Assembly: GCA_017623675.1 (NCBI GenBank)
Contig: JAGAOO010000017.1
Span: 45,136-109,135, forward strand
Length of the DNA: 64,000 bases
DNA from: Lachnospiraceae bacterium
Lineage (GTDB): Bacteria; Bacillota; Clostridia; Lachnospirales; Lachnospiraceae
Reading direction: 5' to 3'
Of this stretch, positions 18,111-27,775 are shown piece by piece. The notes under the pieces were generated by a model that saw nothing but the letters and a program-made list of their open reading frames with translations, made no database searches and was not told where the DNA came from. The number at the start of each line of letters is the position of its first letter. The stretch's first letter is position 1. The translations under genes and the position numbers were made by a program.

Positions 18111-19532
18111 TTATGCTGAAAACTCAACGCTTGCGCCCTGTGCTTCCAGCCGTTCTGAAACAACCGTTTCCTCTGAAGCCAAATCATCTGTCGGCATTCC
18201 AAATTCATCCAATCGAATTCTTCTGCCCTTTGAACGGGAACTTTGCTGATTCTTTGCGGAGTCCTGACGTTCCTGCTCTCTTTGGAAGTTCGAAGTTCCT
18301 ACACTAACCTCTACTGCCTCAACATGGATGCTCTTTTCCTGGAAGGTTTCCTTGAGCTGTTGCAACTGACTTTCAATTGCTTCCTTTGCCATTTCCGTTT
18401 CCGCATGAATCTGTGCTGTCATGACACCATTCTTCATCATAACCTGAATCTGAACTCTGCCCAAGTGCTGTGGATATAACTGAACCTCAATTTGATTCAT
18501 ATCACTGCCCGACGTTACCCGAATCTGTTCTATTACCTGTTGAACAATTTCACTTTGCCGGATATCTGACGAAAATGAAGTTGGTACTTCCTCCAATTCA
18601 TTTACCGCCTGAGTCAATTGATTTACAATCTCAGATGCAATTCCCTGCTGGGTTTGTCCCTGTCCTTCCTGCTTTCTTGCACCTTCTACGCTAACCCGGA
18701 CTCCTGTTTTACTGTCGGTTGTTGTAAATCCTTCTGATTTTCCTTCTGATAAATAAGACTTTTCCTGCTCTCCATTCTCTGATGTTTCCCCGTTGTTGTC
18801 CGTTACTTCCGTATCCTCAGCTTGAGTATGGGAAACCACAGGCAAATCCATTTCCTCAACTGCTTCTCCAACCATTTCCGTCTGGGTAGCAGAACCATCA
18901 GTGGCAACCGGAATTTCTGTCTGATTCAGCCATTCAGCTTCCTGATTTAACAGTTGATTTAACTCTGCTTCACTAATATCGAAATCCTTTGCCAAATCTT
19001 CCATTTCTGTACTCATTTGTTGAAATACATCAATCAAAGAGCTATCCGTTAATAAATCCAAAGGTTCTGTTTCAGTCGCACTCATGAGAAAATCCTGAAG
19101 TTGCTCCGGCTTTAGTAAACTGAAAATATTGAGATTTTCAGTTGCCAGAATCTCATCGATTTCTGCATCTGTCATATCCAGAGATTCTTTCAAAACATCT
19201 CGAATGTCCTTCTCTAACTGCTCCAGTTCTTCATCACTAAGCACATCTGAAGGTTTCTTTAAGGATTCCACACCATCCCGTACTTTTTCCTTCTGTACAG
19301 AATATGAATCAGATGTCAGCTTTTCTTTTTCATATGCATCCTTGTGACTGGTTTCCGTAGCTTTCTTGGAAGTTCCCATCGAACTTGCAGAAACGCCTGC
19401 ATTCCATTGCGTCTGACCACCTGTTACATAGGATTGAAAAGACTCTGTCAAAGATGATGTGCCGTTTTCGCCTCCATGCCCACTATGAATGGTAGTAACT
19501 AAATTTGCTAGATTCGTTCTTTGTGTTAACAC
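18111..19532 (-). CDS. fliK: Flagellar hook-length control protein FliK
   Basis: Secreted ruler protein that sets hook length and triggers the FlhB switch. The N-terminal two thirds are low-complexity, rich in Ser/Thr/Glu/Gln. The C-terminal Flg_hook domain is clear (QIEVQLYPQHLGRVQIQV, AIESQLQQLKETFQ). I chose a GTG start at 19532 because AAAGGAGG lies eight bases upstream. The in-frame ATG at 19577 has no ribosome site, so the protein is probably 473 rather than 488 residues. Confidence 0.9.
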   Translation of the reverse strand: MLTQRTNLANLVTTIHSGHGGENGTSSLTESFQSYVTGGQTQWNAGVSASSMGTSKKATETSHKDAYEKEKLTSDSYSVQKEKVRDGVESLKKPSDVLSDEELEQLEKDIRDVLKESLDMTDAEIDEILATENLNIFSLLKPEQLQDFLMSATETEPLDLLTDSSLIDVFQQMSTEMEDLAKDFDISEAELNQLLNQEAEWLNQTEIPVATDGSATQTEMVGEAVEEMDLPVVSHTQAEDTEVTDNNGETSENGEQEKSYLSEGKSEGFTTTDSKTGVRVSVEGARKQEGQGQTQQGIASEIVNQLTQAVNELEEVPTSFSSDIRQSEIVQQVIEQIRVTSGSDMNQIEVQLYPQHLGRVQIQVMMKNGVMTAQIHAETEMAKEAIESQLQQLKETFQEKSIHVEAVEVSVGTSNFQREQERQDSAKNQQSSRSKGRRIRLDEFGMPTDDLASEETVVSERLEAQGASVEFSA

Positions 19533-19603
19533 TGGCTCTTCCTCCTTTCTTTCATTGTATTTATCCAAATATGCCATGCATATTGGTAACGAAATAAAGA
19601 GTA

Positions 19604-20329
19604 TTAAGGCATCAATTTCTTTGTAATATTTGCTGCAAATTCCGGGTCCATGTTTTCCAAAATATCTGCCTTATCAGATGAGGTCATATTGTCTAAAATT
19701 TTTGCAACCGTATCCAAATCCCCACCCATGGTCTGAAGTACCTTGGCTGCTGAAGCAGGATCCATTTCTGCATAAGTATTTGCCAATTCCTTAATATCGC
19801 TGTCCGCTTTATCCTGTGCAATTACCTGCCGATATATCTCTTCTGCTGCTTCCGCATCAATGGATTCATACCACTTAGTATATGTATCGGCATCTGGAGC
19901 CGAATTTCCATAGACCACTTCGTTATAAAAATCATTTTTTAATTCATTAAATTCTTCCTGCTCGTCTTCAAACACCCTTAATCTTGCAATTTCATTATCT
20001 TTTTCGATTAATTCTTCCTGCTGGCTTTGAATTAATGCTTCATTTTCTGCGTTGATGGTTTCTAATGCCTCTAAGCGTTCCAGTGCTTCTGCCAGCGTCT
20101 TATAAGGCAAATCCGATTCTGCTGCAGCTTCTTCATCTGAGGCAGCCGGAAGAATCAACTTTACTACAGGAACGTCCTTCAATATAGGACGAAGCACCTG
20201 ACTTCCAAAATGCCCAACATCCAACTTAATTAATATAATCATGGCAGCCAGCCAGACAACTACAATCAAAAAAATAATTACAACTGAAAGAAGCTTTGCT
20301 CCTGCCTTTTCCTCATTATTCTTAGCCAT
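19604..20329 (-). CDS. MotE/YlxF-like flagellar protein with MgtE-N-like domain
   Basis: A 241-residue protein with an N-terminal membrane helix (about residues 13-34), a coiled coil (about 85-130) and a C-terminal MgtE-intracellular-N-like repeat (ANTYAEMDPASAAKVLQTMG, DNMTSSDKADILENMDPEFA). Such proteins (YlxF, MotE/FlbB) occupy the position between fliJ and fliK and are linked to stator assembly in other bacteria; the role here is inferred. GAAGGAG precedes the ATG. Confidence 0.8.
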   Translation of the reverse strand: MAKNNEEKAGAKLLSVVIIFLIVVVWLAAMIILIKLDVGHFGSQVLRPILKDVPVVKLILPAASDEEAAAESDLPYKTLAEALERLEALETINAENEALIQSQQEELIEKDNEIARLRVFEDEQEEFNELKNDFYNEVVYGNSAPDADTYTKWYESIDAEAAEEIYRQVIAQDKADSDIKELANTYAEMDPASAAKVLQTMGGDLDTVAKILDNMTSSDKADILENMDPEFAANITKKLMP

Positions 20330-20332
20330 AGG

Positions 20333-20785
20333 TTATTCTCCTTCTTTTCCAATGCTGTGCTGATAACTTACTAACTGGTCAATTTCTTTCATCTCTTCTA
20401 CATTCAATTCCTGCAAAAAGGCTTCAAATTGATGTTCCTTTAATTTTTCATGCGTTTTTCGTTCCTGCATGACTTCGTTTAACTTTGCTCTGGCACGATC
20501 CATGTCTGCCATGGCCCGGAATACCACTTCTTTTTGCTCCCGTATCATTTCATCAAAAATGGCAATGGATTCATTGCAGCGTTCTAATTCCAGTACGTTT
20601 AAACGCTCTTTTGCTTTTTCCCGCATTTCTGAAATACACATTTCTTTTCGGGATTTCAGGCACTCCAGCTTTTCTGTTTCATTCTGATAACGGGACAGTG
20701 CCTGAGAAAATTCCTGTTTTGCCTGTTCCTCCAACTTATATTTAATATTTAAAATGTTCTGCATACGATAAAAAAACTTTGCCAT
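20333..20785 (-). CDS. fliJ: Flagellar export chaperone FliJ
   Basis: Coiled-coil protein of 150 residues that escorts substrates and stimulates the FliI-FlhA export machine. Almost the whole length is predicted helical with heptad character (KYKLEEQAKQEFSQALSRY onward). FliJ is poorly conserved, and the call leans on size, coiled coil and position directly after fliI. Confidence 0.85.
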   Translation of the reverse strand: MAKFFYRMQNILNIKYKLEEQAKQEFSQALSRYQNETEKLECLKSRKEMCISEMREKAKERLNVLELERCNESIAIFDEMIREQKEVVFRAMADMDRARAKLNEVMQERKTHEKLKEHQFEAFLQELNVEEMKEIDQLVSYQHSIGKEGE

Positions 20786-20799
20786 ATCATCACACTTTC

Positions 20800-22104
20800 T
20801 TATTCTTCAAAAATCTGTTTTAACAATTCTAACTCCTCATCAAACAGATATTTACTGTCAACATCCTGTCGAAGGAATGAGTTTACACTCTGAATTTTGG
20901 AAATAGCATAATCAATGTCAGGATTGGAGCCTGCTTTATATGCTCCTATATTAATTAAATCTTCGGCTTCGTTATAGGTTGCCAACACATTTTTCAACTT
21001 TCCTGCCAGTTCTTTATGTTCTTTACTTGCAATCTGACTCATACAACGGGAAATACTTTGTAATACATCAACCGCCGGATAATGATTCTTATGTCCCAGC
21101 TTTCTGGACAGAATAATATGCCCATCCAGAATACCTCTTGCTGTATCTGTAATCGGCTCATTAAAATCATCACCATCAACCAAAACTGTATACAAACCCG
21201 TAATAGAACCATTTTCTGTATTTCCTGCCCGTTCCAGCAGCTTTGGCATTTCCGAATATACACTTGGGGGATATCCTCTGGTAACCGGAGGTTCTCCGGA
21301 AGCAAGTCCTATTTCTCGCTGAGCCATCGAAAAACGGGTTAAAGAATCCATCATAAGCAGGACATCTTTCCCCTGGTCTCGAAAATACTCTGCAATTGCT
21401 GTTGCTGTCTTTGCCGCTTTATTACGAATTAATGCAGGTTTATCCGAGGTTGCCACAACAAGAACTGAACGTTGCATTCCTTCCGTTCCAAGGTCACGTT
21501 CAATAAATTCTCCAACTTCCCTTCCCCGTTCACCAATCAAGGCAATGACATTAATATCTGCCTTGGTATTTCTCGCAAACATACCAAGCAGAGTACTTTT
21601 TCCCACACCACTGCCGGCGAAAATACCAATTCTTTGCCCTTTACCAATGGTTAACAGTCCATCTACAGATTTTACACCTAAAGGTAATACCTCACTTATC
21701 AGTTTTCGTTTCATAGGGTCAGGAGGGTCACACTCTACCGGATATGTATTTGCCAGAACTAGAGGATTTCCATTCATCGGTTGTCCCAGCCCATCCAATA
21801 CCTGTCCCAATAATTCCGGACCTACATAGACTTGAAACGGCTTTCCTGTATTCTCAACAGTAGCACCAATTCCAATACCACCTACAGAATCAAAAGGCAT
21901 TAACAGAATTCGATTATCCCTGAAACCTACAACTTCTGCCGACACTTTTTGTTTTCCGTCCTTTGAAGTAATAATACACAAATCATTTAATTTTGATGCC
22001 GGACCTGCTGATTCAATCGTAAGCCCTACAACTTTTGTAACCTTACCAAGTTCTTTTGTGAAATTTTGCTCCAGTAATCCTTCATACTTCTCAAAATCCA
22101 GCAT
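20800..22104 (-). CDS. fliI: Flagellum-specific ATPase FliI
   Basis: F1-beta-like ATPase of the flagellar export apparatus, 434 residues. Walker A GSGVGKST is at residues 164-171, and DVLLMMDSLTRFSMAQREIG carries the Walker B region. The EVGEFIERDLG segment is typical of type III ATPases. Placed after fliH, its regulator, with AGGAG upstream. Confidence 0.97.
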   Translation of the reverse strand: MLDFEKYEGLLEQNFTKELGKVTKVVGLTIESAGPASKLNDLCIITSKDGKQKVSAEVVGFRDNRILLMPFDSVGGIGIGATVENTGKPFQVYVGPELLGQVLDGLGQPMNGNPLVLANTYPVECDPPDPMKRKLISEVLPLGVKSVDGLLTIGKGQRIGIFAGSGVGKSTLLGMFARNTKADINVIALIGERGREVGEFIERDLGTEGMQRSVLVVATSDKPALIRNKAAKTATAIAEYFRDQGKDVLLMMDSLTRFSMAQREIGLASGEPPVTRGYPPSVYSEMPKLLERAGNTENGSITGLYTVLVDGDDFNEPITDTARGILDGHIILSRKLGHKNHYPAVDVLQSISRCMSQIASKEHKELAGKLKNVLATYNEAEDLINIGAYKAGSNPDIDYAISKIQSVNSFLRQDVDSKYLFDEELELLKQIFEE

Positions 22105-22112
22105 GATAACTC

Positions 22113-22916
22113 CTATATCTGTGATAATAACTTAAGTGACGTAATTAAATGATTTAACTGTTCATCCAAACTACAATTGATAATTCCTGTTTCTGTTTCA
22201 ATAAAACATTCTAATCTGGCGAGTTTTGTATCGGCAACCAACTCTATTTCCACATTAGAATTTACCTGCTGTGAAATCCAGTCAAATCGACTATATACAT
22301 CTGCATAATCTTCTTCAGACACCTTAATTATAATCTTATGACATCCATCCAGCCCTTGAAGCGTCTGGTCAATCATATAAACTACAACATCCTGATAATC
22401 TTCCACAATCACACCGGTAATTTTATGAAGAAGACGACATACAACATCTACCAATTTAGGTTCTGCTGCTTTCAGTTCCCGTTCATACTCTTCTTCTAAC
22501 TGCTGTCGGACCATCTCGTAATGATTCTGCAATTCAGCTTCTCTGGCTTCTAACTGTTCCTGCGCCTCCTGCATTCCCTTCTGATAACCCTCTTCCGTAC
22601 CGGCCTGCTTAGCTTCCTCTTTCAAAAGTAATGCATCTGCTCTTGCTTCTTCTAAAATTTTCTCTGCTGCTGCTTGAGCCTCTTCAAAAATTGCATTTGC
22701 CTGTTCCCGCATTTCGGACATATCTATATTTTCAATTTCGAGTGCCTGAAATTCCTCTGAATCTTCCTGTTCTTCTGCATCCGACGCGATTTCATTTAAT
22801 TCCTGTTGTTTTTTTTGTTCCTCTATCTGCCGTACGACCCGATTCTTATTCGCATCAATAACCAGCATATTCTGTTGTGCAAAGGATACAAAACCGGATT
22901 TGTATAAATTAGACAA
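22113..22916 (-). CDS. fliH: Flagellar assembly protein FliH
   Basis: Negative regulator and anchor of FliI. The 267-residue protein has a long, Glu/Gln/Ala-rich central coiled coil (about residues 60-150) with AxxxA-like periodicity, followed by a FliH/V-ATPase-E-type C-terminal domain. The start is TTG at 22916 with GGAGGTG nine bases upstream, overlapping the fliG end by eight bases. Confidence 0.9.
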   Translation of the reverse strand: MSNLYKSGFVSFAQQNMLVIDANKNRVVRQIEEQKKQQELNEIASDAEEQEDSEEFQALEIENIDMSEMREQANAIFEEAQAAAEKILEEARADALLLKEEAKQAGTEEGYQKGMQEAQEQLEAREAELQNHYEMVRQQLEEEYERELKAAEPKLVDVVCRLLHKITGVIVEDYQDVVVYMIDQTLQGLDGCHKIIIKVSEEDYADVYSRFDWISQQVNSNVEIELVADTKLARLECFIETETGIINCSLDEQLNHLITSLKLLSQI

Positions 22917-23919
22917 TTATCTCGTCACCTCCGCCACGAGAAATTACAATTTCTCCGGAATCCTCCAGCTTTCGGATAATATTTACAATCTTCTGCTGTG
23001 CATCTTCTACATCCTTCAGACGAACCGGACCCATATATTCCATATCCTCTTTTATCATGGTTGCCAGACGGGAAGAAAGGTTACTAAAGATTGCATTCTG
23101 CACTTCTTCATTTGCATTCTTAAGTGCAATTGCTAATTCATTATTATCCACCTCACGAAGAACAGTCTGAATCGCACGATTATCCAGCGAAAGAATATCT
23201 TCGAATACGAACATCTTTCTGCGGATTTCGTCTGCCAATTCCGGTTCCTCGATTTCCAAGGTTTCCATAATATGCTTTTCTGTACTTCGGTCTACAGTAT
23301 TCAAAATATTTACGATTGAATCCACACCGCCCACAATGGTGTAATCCTGATTGACAAGAGATGCCAGCTTTCGTTCCAAAATATCTTCTACTTCCTTAAT
23401 GACATCCGGCGAAGTCCGATCCATGGTCGCAATACGCTTTGCAACATCTGACTGTTTTTCCGGTGGCAAGGCACCAATAACGGCAGCCGCCTGACCGGAA
23501 GGCAGATACGACAGGATTAATGCAATCGTCTGTGGATGCTCATCCTGAATAAAATTCAACAATTGACTGGCATCTGCTTTTCGAACAAATTCAAACGGAC
23601 GCACCTGTAATGACGCTGTTAATCTGCCAATTACCTCTTGGGCACGTTCTTCACCCAATGCCTTATCCAACAGGTCTTTTGCGTATCCGATACCACCTTC
23701 TGCAATATACTGCTGTGCCAGACAAATCTCATAGAATTCATCTAAAATATCATTCTTTAACTGAGGAGATACACTTCTGGTATTTGCTATCTCCAAGGTT
23801 AACTGTTCAATTTCATCTTCTTTCAGATGCTTAAAAATACTGGCGGACATTTCCGGTCCTAATGCAATTAACAGAATTGCCGCTTTTTGTACACCTGATA
23901 AACCACTGCTTGCTGCCAT
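22909..23919 (-). CDS. fliG: Flagellar motor switch protein FliG
   Basis: Rotor protein that engages MotA and sets torque direction. The N-terminal, middle (EHPQTIALILSYL) and C-terminal (IQTVLREVDNNELAIALKNA) FliG domains are all recognisable, with the charged torque helix near the end. ATG at 23919 is preceded by GGGAGTG; an upstream in-frame TTG overlapping fliF is unlikely. The protein is 336 residues. Confidence 0.97.
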   Translation of the reverse strand: MAASSGLSGVQKAAILLIALGPEMSASIFKHLKEDEIEQLTLEIANTRSVSPQLKNDILDEFYEICLAQQYIAEGGIGYAKDLLDKALGEERAQEVIGRLTASLQVRPFEFVRKADASQLLNFIQDEHPQTIALILSYLPSGQAAAVIGALPPEKQSDVAKRIATMDRTSPDVIKEVEDILERKLASLVNQDYTIVGGVDSIVNILNTVDRSTEKHIMETLEIEEPELADEIRRKMFVFEDILSLDNRAIQTVLREVDNNELAIALKNANEEVQNAIFSNLSSRLATMIKEDMEYMGPVRLKDVEDAQQKIVNIIRKLEDSGEIVISRGGGDEIIV

Positions 23920-23924
23920 AATTA

Positions 23925-25541
23925 TCACTCCCAATCATCATCATTCAACCAGTTACGCAGCAATTGCGCTACTGCCTCCGGATTCTCTTCTACGAATTTT
24001 TCAATTCGCTGACGGGTTGCTATCTTTTCATTTAATTCTATCTCTTCTAAGCTCTGATTCTCTTTCGTTGTTGCCAAAAGTGCTTCTACTGATAACTCCG
24101 GCTCTAATTCTGTTACTTCTGCCGGACGCATTCCCTTCAATACCACAAAGATTAACAACGCAACAATCAGAATTGCCAAAATAATCTGCAAAATATTTGA
24201 AGTCTGAATGCTGGACTTTTCCTTCGGATAGAACAAAGGAACCTGATATGCAATAATAGTAATCTTGTTCGTTTTTATGCCTGTTGCATTCGAAACCACA
24301 TTATAGATAGACTCATCCACATCAATCTGAACCGTTTCTCCATTCTGAGCCTGGAACTCTTCAAAGGAGATTCCATCTAACAAGCCCTGCTTCTTCATTA
24401 GTTCTTCATCGTATTCAACATACTGAGTCAACACAATGGAAACAGAAGAATTAGACGGATTAACTGCACCAATTGCTTTTCTTGTGGTTGTCACTGTCTT
24501 ATCGGTATCATAGCTTTCACGAATAACCTGAATCTGTGAATTACCATATGGATTATCCAGCAAATCATAACTGGCAATATCTTCATCATTTGCATCGGTG
24601 CCAACCACACCTCCTGTGCCATCCACATTCTGTGCATTATACAGATAATATGAATTCTTAGGTCCCGTTGCTCCATCCTGGAAGGTATCATATTCTGTTT
24701 TCTCAATCACGGTTTCATCTAATTGGATATCCAGATTCGTCATTACCTGCGCATCATCATATACACTGGACACTAATAATGAACGAATATTATTCTCAAT
24801 ACTACTGATAACTTCATTTCGAATTTTATTATTTGAATTCAGCGAATTTGTGGCGCTTTCCCCACCTTCAAATAACAACTGACCGGTTTGATCCACAATT
24901 CGAATATTGTCTGTATTCTTATTACCAAGCGCATTGGCAACATATTCTGCAATTCCTTCCACACTTTCCGGTTCCAAATCCGATTTAGTTGTCAGCATAA
25001 TACTTGCAGAAGCTTCTTTATCATCTTCAAACAATGTCCGGTTATTATCCGGTAGATTAATACGAACTGCCACTGATTTAATGTCATCCATAGAGCGAAT
25101 GTCCGTTGCTATGGAATTCTGCAAGTCAATCTTAGCCTTTAACTGACGTTCTGAATCCGTGGTGGTGAACGTATTATCGAACAGGAAGGAATGATCTTCG
25201 GTTGCAATTTCAGATACGCCGTTCTCACCCAGAATCAGACGTGCTTCCGATAACTGTTTTTCATCGATTGATATCGTTAATGCATCGTCTGAAACACGAT
25301 AGTTAAATCCCTTTCCACTATCCTCAAGATAACTTCTGGCCTCTGCTGAATCTGCCGTTGACTCAAAGGTTGCCAAAGTTACATAATTCGTTCTGTTAAA
25401 TAACCAAATCAAGGCCACCAGGGTAAATATTACCGCTGCCAACACTGAAATAATAATTGTTTTCTGTTTACTTGTGTACTTATTCCAGAACTCCAGAAAT
25501 TTTGCCGGAAGTCCCTTAAAAAAATCCAGTATCTTATCCAT
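23925..25541 (-). CDS. fliF: Flagellar MS-ring protein FliF
   Basis: Forms the membrane/supramembrane ring that nucleates the basal body. Two membrane helices (about residues 28-48 and 442-462) flank the YscJ/FliF ring-building domains, and the acidic C-terminal tail (LLRNWLNDDDWE) binds FliG. Length of 538 residues is typical. It follows fliE. Confidence 0.97.
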   Translation of the reverse strand: MDKILDFFKGLPAKFLEFWNKYTSKQKTIIISVLAAVIFTLVALIWLFNRTNYVTLATFESTADSAEARSYLEDSGKGFNYRVSDDALTISIDEKQLSEARLILGENGVSEIATEDHSFLFDNTFTTTDSERQLKAKIDLQNSIATDIRSMDDIKSVAVRINLPDNNRTLFEDDKEASASIMLTTKSDLEPESVEGIAEYVANALGNKNTDNIRIVDQTGQLLFEGGESATNSLNSNNKIRNEVISSIENNIRSLLVSSVYDDAQVMTNLDIQLDETVIEKTEYDTFQDGATGPKNSYYLYNAQNVDGTGGVVGTDANDEDIASYDLLDNPYGNSQIQVIRESYDTDKTVTTTRKAIGAVNPSNSSVSIVLTQYVEYDEELMKKQGLLDGISFEEFQAQNGETVQIDVDESIYNVVSNATGIKTNKITIIAYQVPLFYPKEKSSIQTSNILQIILAILIVALLIFVVLKGMRPAEVTELEPELSVEALLATTKENQSLEEIELNEKIATRQRIEKFVEENPEAVAQLLRNWLNDDDWE

Positions 25542-25565
25542 CCTCTTACCAGGAATAAGCTATAC

Positions 25566-25877
25566 CTATAACTGCATATTCATAATTTCCTTATAGGCTT
25601 CTAAAAACTTATTCGTTACCTTTACCGTGTATTGTAATGCAATATTTGCCTTCTGCTGTGCCAATGCTAAGTCATGAGTATTATCCGAATAACCCATGGC
25701 AAAACTCATCTCTGCCTGTTCTGCACTCTTTTGCAGTTGATCAGCCTCTTTATACATACTGATTGCAGAACTCAACAAAGAACTAAATGCCTCTGTATTA
25801 TTCTTGGTAATCTTCGTTTCCGGCTTATCCGCAATTCCGAGACTTTCATTTAATGATGTAATTGATGAAATATCCAT
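25566..25877 (-). CDS. fliE: Flagellar MS ring-rod adaptor FliE
   Basis: Small adaptor of 103 residues between the MS ring and the rod. The C-terminal FliE signature is visible (DLALAQQKANIALQYTVKV, FLEAYKEIMNMQL). GGGAGCTG precedes the ATG. Position between flgC and fliF is universal. Confidence 0.95.
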   Translation of the reverse strand: MDISSITSLNESLGIADKPETKITKNNTEAFSSLLSSAISMYKEADQLQKSAEQAEMSFAMGYSDNTHDLALAQQKANIALQYTVKVTNKFLEAYKEIMNMQL

Positions 25878-25905
25878 ATGTCAGCTCCCTATCTTACTCC
25901 ATTCA

Positions 25906-26343
25906 TTAACCAAATAACTCCAATCCTTTAACAGCAATTGATTTTGCTGCATTAAAGGCAGTTGCATTTGCTTCATATGCCCGGCTGGAATCAATTAAAT
26001 TAGTCATTTCTGTTACCGTATCTACATTTGGATACAAAACATAACCATTCTCATCTGCATCCGGATGTGTCGGGTCATATACCATTTTCAAATCTGACTG
26101 GTCTTCTACTACCTGTGAAACACGCACCCCGTTCGGTCTATATACATTTAGGCTGTTGTATAGCGTATCTCCAAAATTCAGAGTACTTTTCTCATTGAAT
26201 ACCACTGTCTTTCTACGGTACACTTCTCCATTTTCATCACGAGTCGTATTAATATTCGCAATATTTTCTGAAATTACATCCATACGAAACCGTTGTGCCG
26301 TCATTCCTGTGGCACTTATATTCATTCCATCAAACATACTCAT
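25906..26343 (-). CDS. flgC: Flagellar rod protein FlgC
   Basis: Proximal rod protein of 145 residues with the N-terminal rod motif (FDGMNISATGMTAQRFRMDV, SENIANINTTRD) and the C-terminal helix (EMTNLIDSSRAYEANATAFN). AAAGGAGG lies upstream. Encoded immediately after flgB. Confidence 0.97.
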   Translation of the reverse strand: MSMFDGMNISATGMTAQRFRMDVISENIANINTTRDENGEVYRRKTVVFNEKSTLNFGDTLYNSLNVYRPNGVRVSQVVEDQSDLKMVYDPTHPDADENGYVLYPNVDTVTEMTNLIDSSRAYEANATAFNAAKSIAVKGLELFG

Positions 26344-26359
26344 ATATAATACCTCCTTT

Positions 26360-26752
26360 TTATGACAATACAGTCTTATAACGACTGAATTCCTGTGTCA
26401 TCAAATCCACCAACGCCTGATATCGAATCTGATTCTCTGCCAGATATGCTTCCTCCTGGTCGATATCTACGTTATTTCCATCCAAACGATAAGAAAGAGA
26501 TGACCTATCCGTATATATGTAACTGTCCAGGTCGTCCAAATTCATGTTAACCTTTTTCACCATCTCATCCAGATTGTCTCCGCCGGTTGCCAGTGCCGCC
26601 TGCAAAATAGATTCAAACTGCACATCCTGTCGTTTATAGTTTGGTGTGCTGTCATTGGCAATATTATTTGAAATTACATCATTGCGAATATACGCAGCAT
26701 CTGCCGCCTTATCCAATATGTCAATATAGTTATAGATGTTTGAATTGATCAT
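26360..26752 (-). CDS. flgB: Flagellar rod protein FlgB
   Basis: Proximal rod protein, 130 residues, with the rod motif VISNNIANDSTPNYKRQDV and a C-terminal QALVDLMTQEFSRYKTVLS helix. It is the first gene of the long fla/che cluster. AGAAGGAG precedes the start. No convincing promoter is visible in the short gap after the codY terminator, so either readthrough or a non-consensus promoter must drive it. Confidence 0.95.
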   Translation of the reverse strand: MINSNIYNYIDILDKAADAAYIRNDVISNNIANDSTPNYKRQDVQFESILQAALATGGDNLDEMVKKVNMNLDDLDSYIYTDRSSLSYRLDGNNVDIDQEEAYLAENQIRYQALVDLMTQEFSRYKTVLS

Positions 26753-26802
26753 AGGCTTCTCCTTCTTGTAAGTTCAAAAAATAAAATTTGTTATATTAGT
26801 TT

Positions 26803-26836
26803 AAAAGGATTTATGAGATAGCTCACAAATCCTTTT
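26803..26836 (-). terminator. Terminator downstream of codY
   Basis: A 15-bp stem with one G/A wobble position (26803-26817 with 26822-26836) and a four-base loop, ending in TTTT on the minus strand, separates codY from flgB. The symmetric A/T flanks would allow it to work in either direction. Confidence 0.8.
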
Positions 26837-26867
26837 GTATACTCTAAAATCCATTTTCTATATGAGA

Positions 26868-27641
26868 CTAATTATTCTTCATCTTCTTTAATTCATCAAA
26901 CACAACATCATTCATAACCTTGATGTAGGTTCCTTTCATGCCCGAAGAACGGGATTCAATGACTCCGGCACTTTCAAACTTCCGCAGTGCATTTACAATA
27001 ACGGAACGGGTAATCCCCACCCGGTCTGCTATCTTGCTGGCAACCAGAATTCCTTCATTGCCATCTAATTCTTCAAAAATATATGTAATTGCTTCCAACT
27101 CTGAAAAAGAAAGTGTGCTGATTGCCGAACGGACAATTGCTACTTTTCGGCTTTCTTCCGCATTTTCCTCGTTAACGGAACGCATCATTTCCAGTCCTAC
27201 AACCGTAGTACCATATTCTCCCAGAATAATATCATCGATTTCATACTGTTTATTCTGCTTATACATAAATACCGTACCCAGACGCTCACCGGCAATATCA
27301 ATTGGCGTAATCAATGCCTGATAGGTTTCAATACCTTCCCGCTCAAAGCCAAGGGTAGCAAGATTCACATTTTCTTTGGTTGACAAAATGCCCAGTAATC
27401 GTTCGTTCAACATAGAATCAATATGACCGCCAATTTCATCTACAATCAATTCATGCAGACTGACGATGTCGTCCCGATTCTTAATGCCCAGAACCTTTCC
27501 TTTCTTACTGATAACCAAAACATCTGACAGCATAATCTCTGATAGCACTTCGCAGATGTCATTAAAAACTACCTTATGAGAATTATTATTGTGCAAAAGC
27601 TTATTAATTTTTCGCGTTTTGTCCAACAATTGTACGCTCAT
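26868..27641 (-). CDS. codY: GTP/branched-chain amino acid-sensing global repressor CodY
   Basis: CodY represses starvation-response genes when GTP and branched-chain amino acids are abundant. The 257-residue protein has the N-terminal GAF effector domain (MSVQLLDKTRKINKLL start) and a C-terminal winged helix with the recognition helix ASKIADRVGITRSVIVNALR at residues 201-220. It sits just upstream of flgB as in Bacillus and has its own promoter and terminator. CodY control of motility is known in Bacillus and is possible here. Confidence 0.97.
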   Translation of the reverse strand: MSVQLLDKTRKINKLLHNNNSHKVVFNDICEVLSEIMLSDVLVISKKGKVLGIKNRDDIVSLHELIVDEIGGHIDSMLNERLLGILSTKENVNLATLGFEREGIETYQALITPIDIAGERLGTVFMYKQNKQYEIDDIILGEYGTTVVGLEMMRSVNEENAEESRKVAIVRSAISTLSFSELEAITYIFEELDGNEGILVASKIADRVGITRSVIVNALRKFESAGVIESRSSGMKGTYIKVMNDVVFDELKKMKNN

Positions 27642-27729
27642 AATTCCCTCCTAAGCAAATACATTGATTTTACTTGGCTTTTGTATCTTTTGCATGATTT
27701 TTCATCAAAAAGCCACCACATTTAGTTAA

Positions 27730-27758
27730 ATTGTAACACAAGCCTCTAAAAATAACAA
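27730..27758 (-). promoter_or_regulatory. Sigma-A-type promoter for codY
   Basis: On the minus strand, TTGTTA (27753-27758) and TACAAT (27730-27735) are separated by 17 bases, with a TGT extension before the -10. It lies about 90 bases upstream of the codY ATG. Confidence 0.65.
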
Positions 27759-27775
27759 CTGAAAAAATATCATTT

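Noticed and set aside
26753-26802. Sigma-28/sigma-D or CodY-box element upstream of flgB
   Set aside because: AT-rich sequence with TATAAC and AATTTTATTTTTT, but no GCCGATA-type -10 and no acceptable 15-base CodY motif; not supportable.
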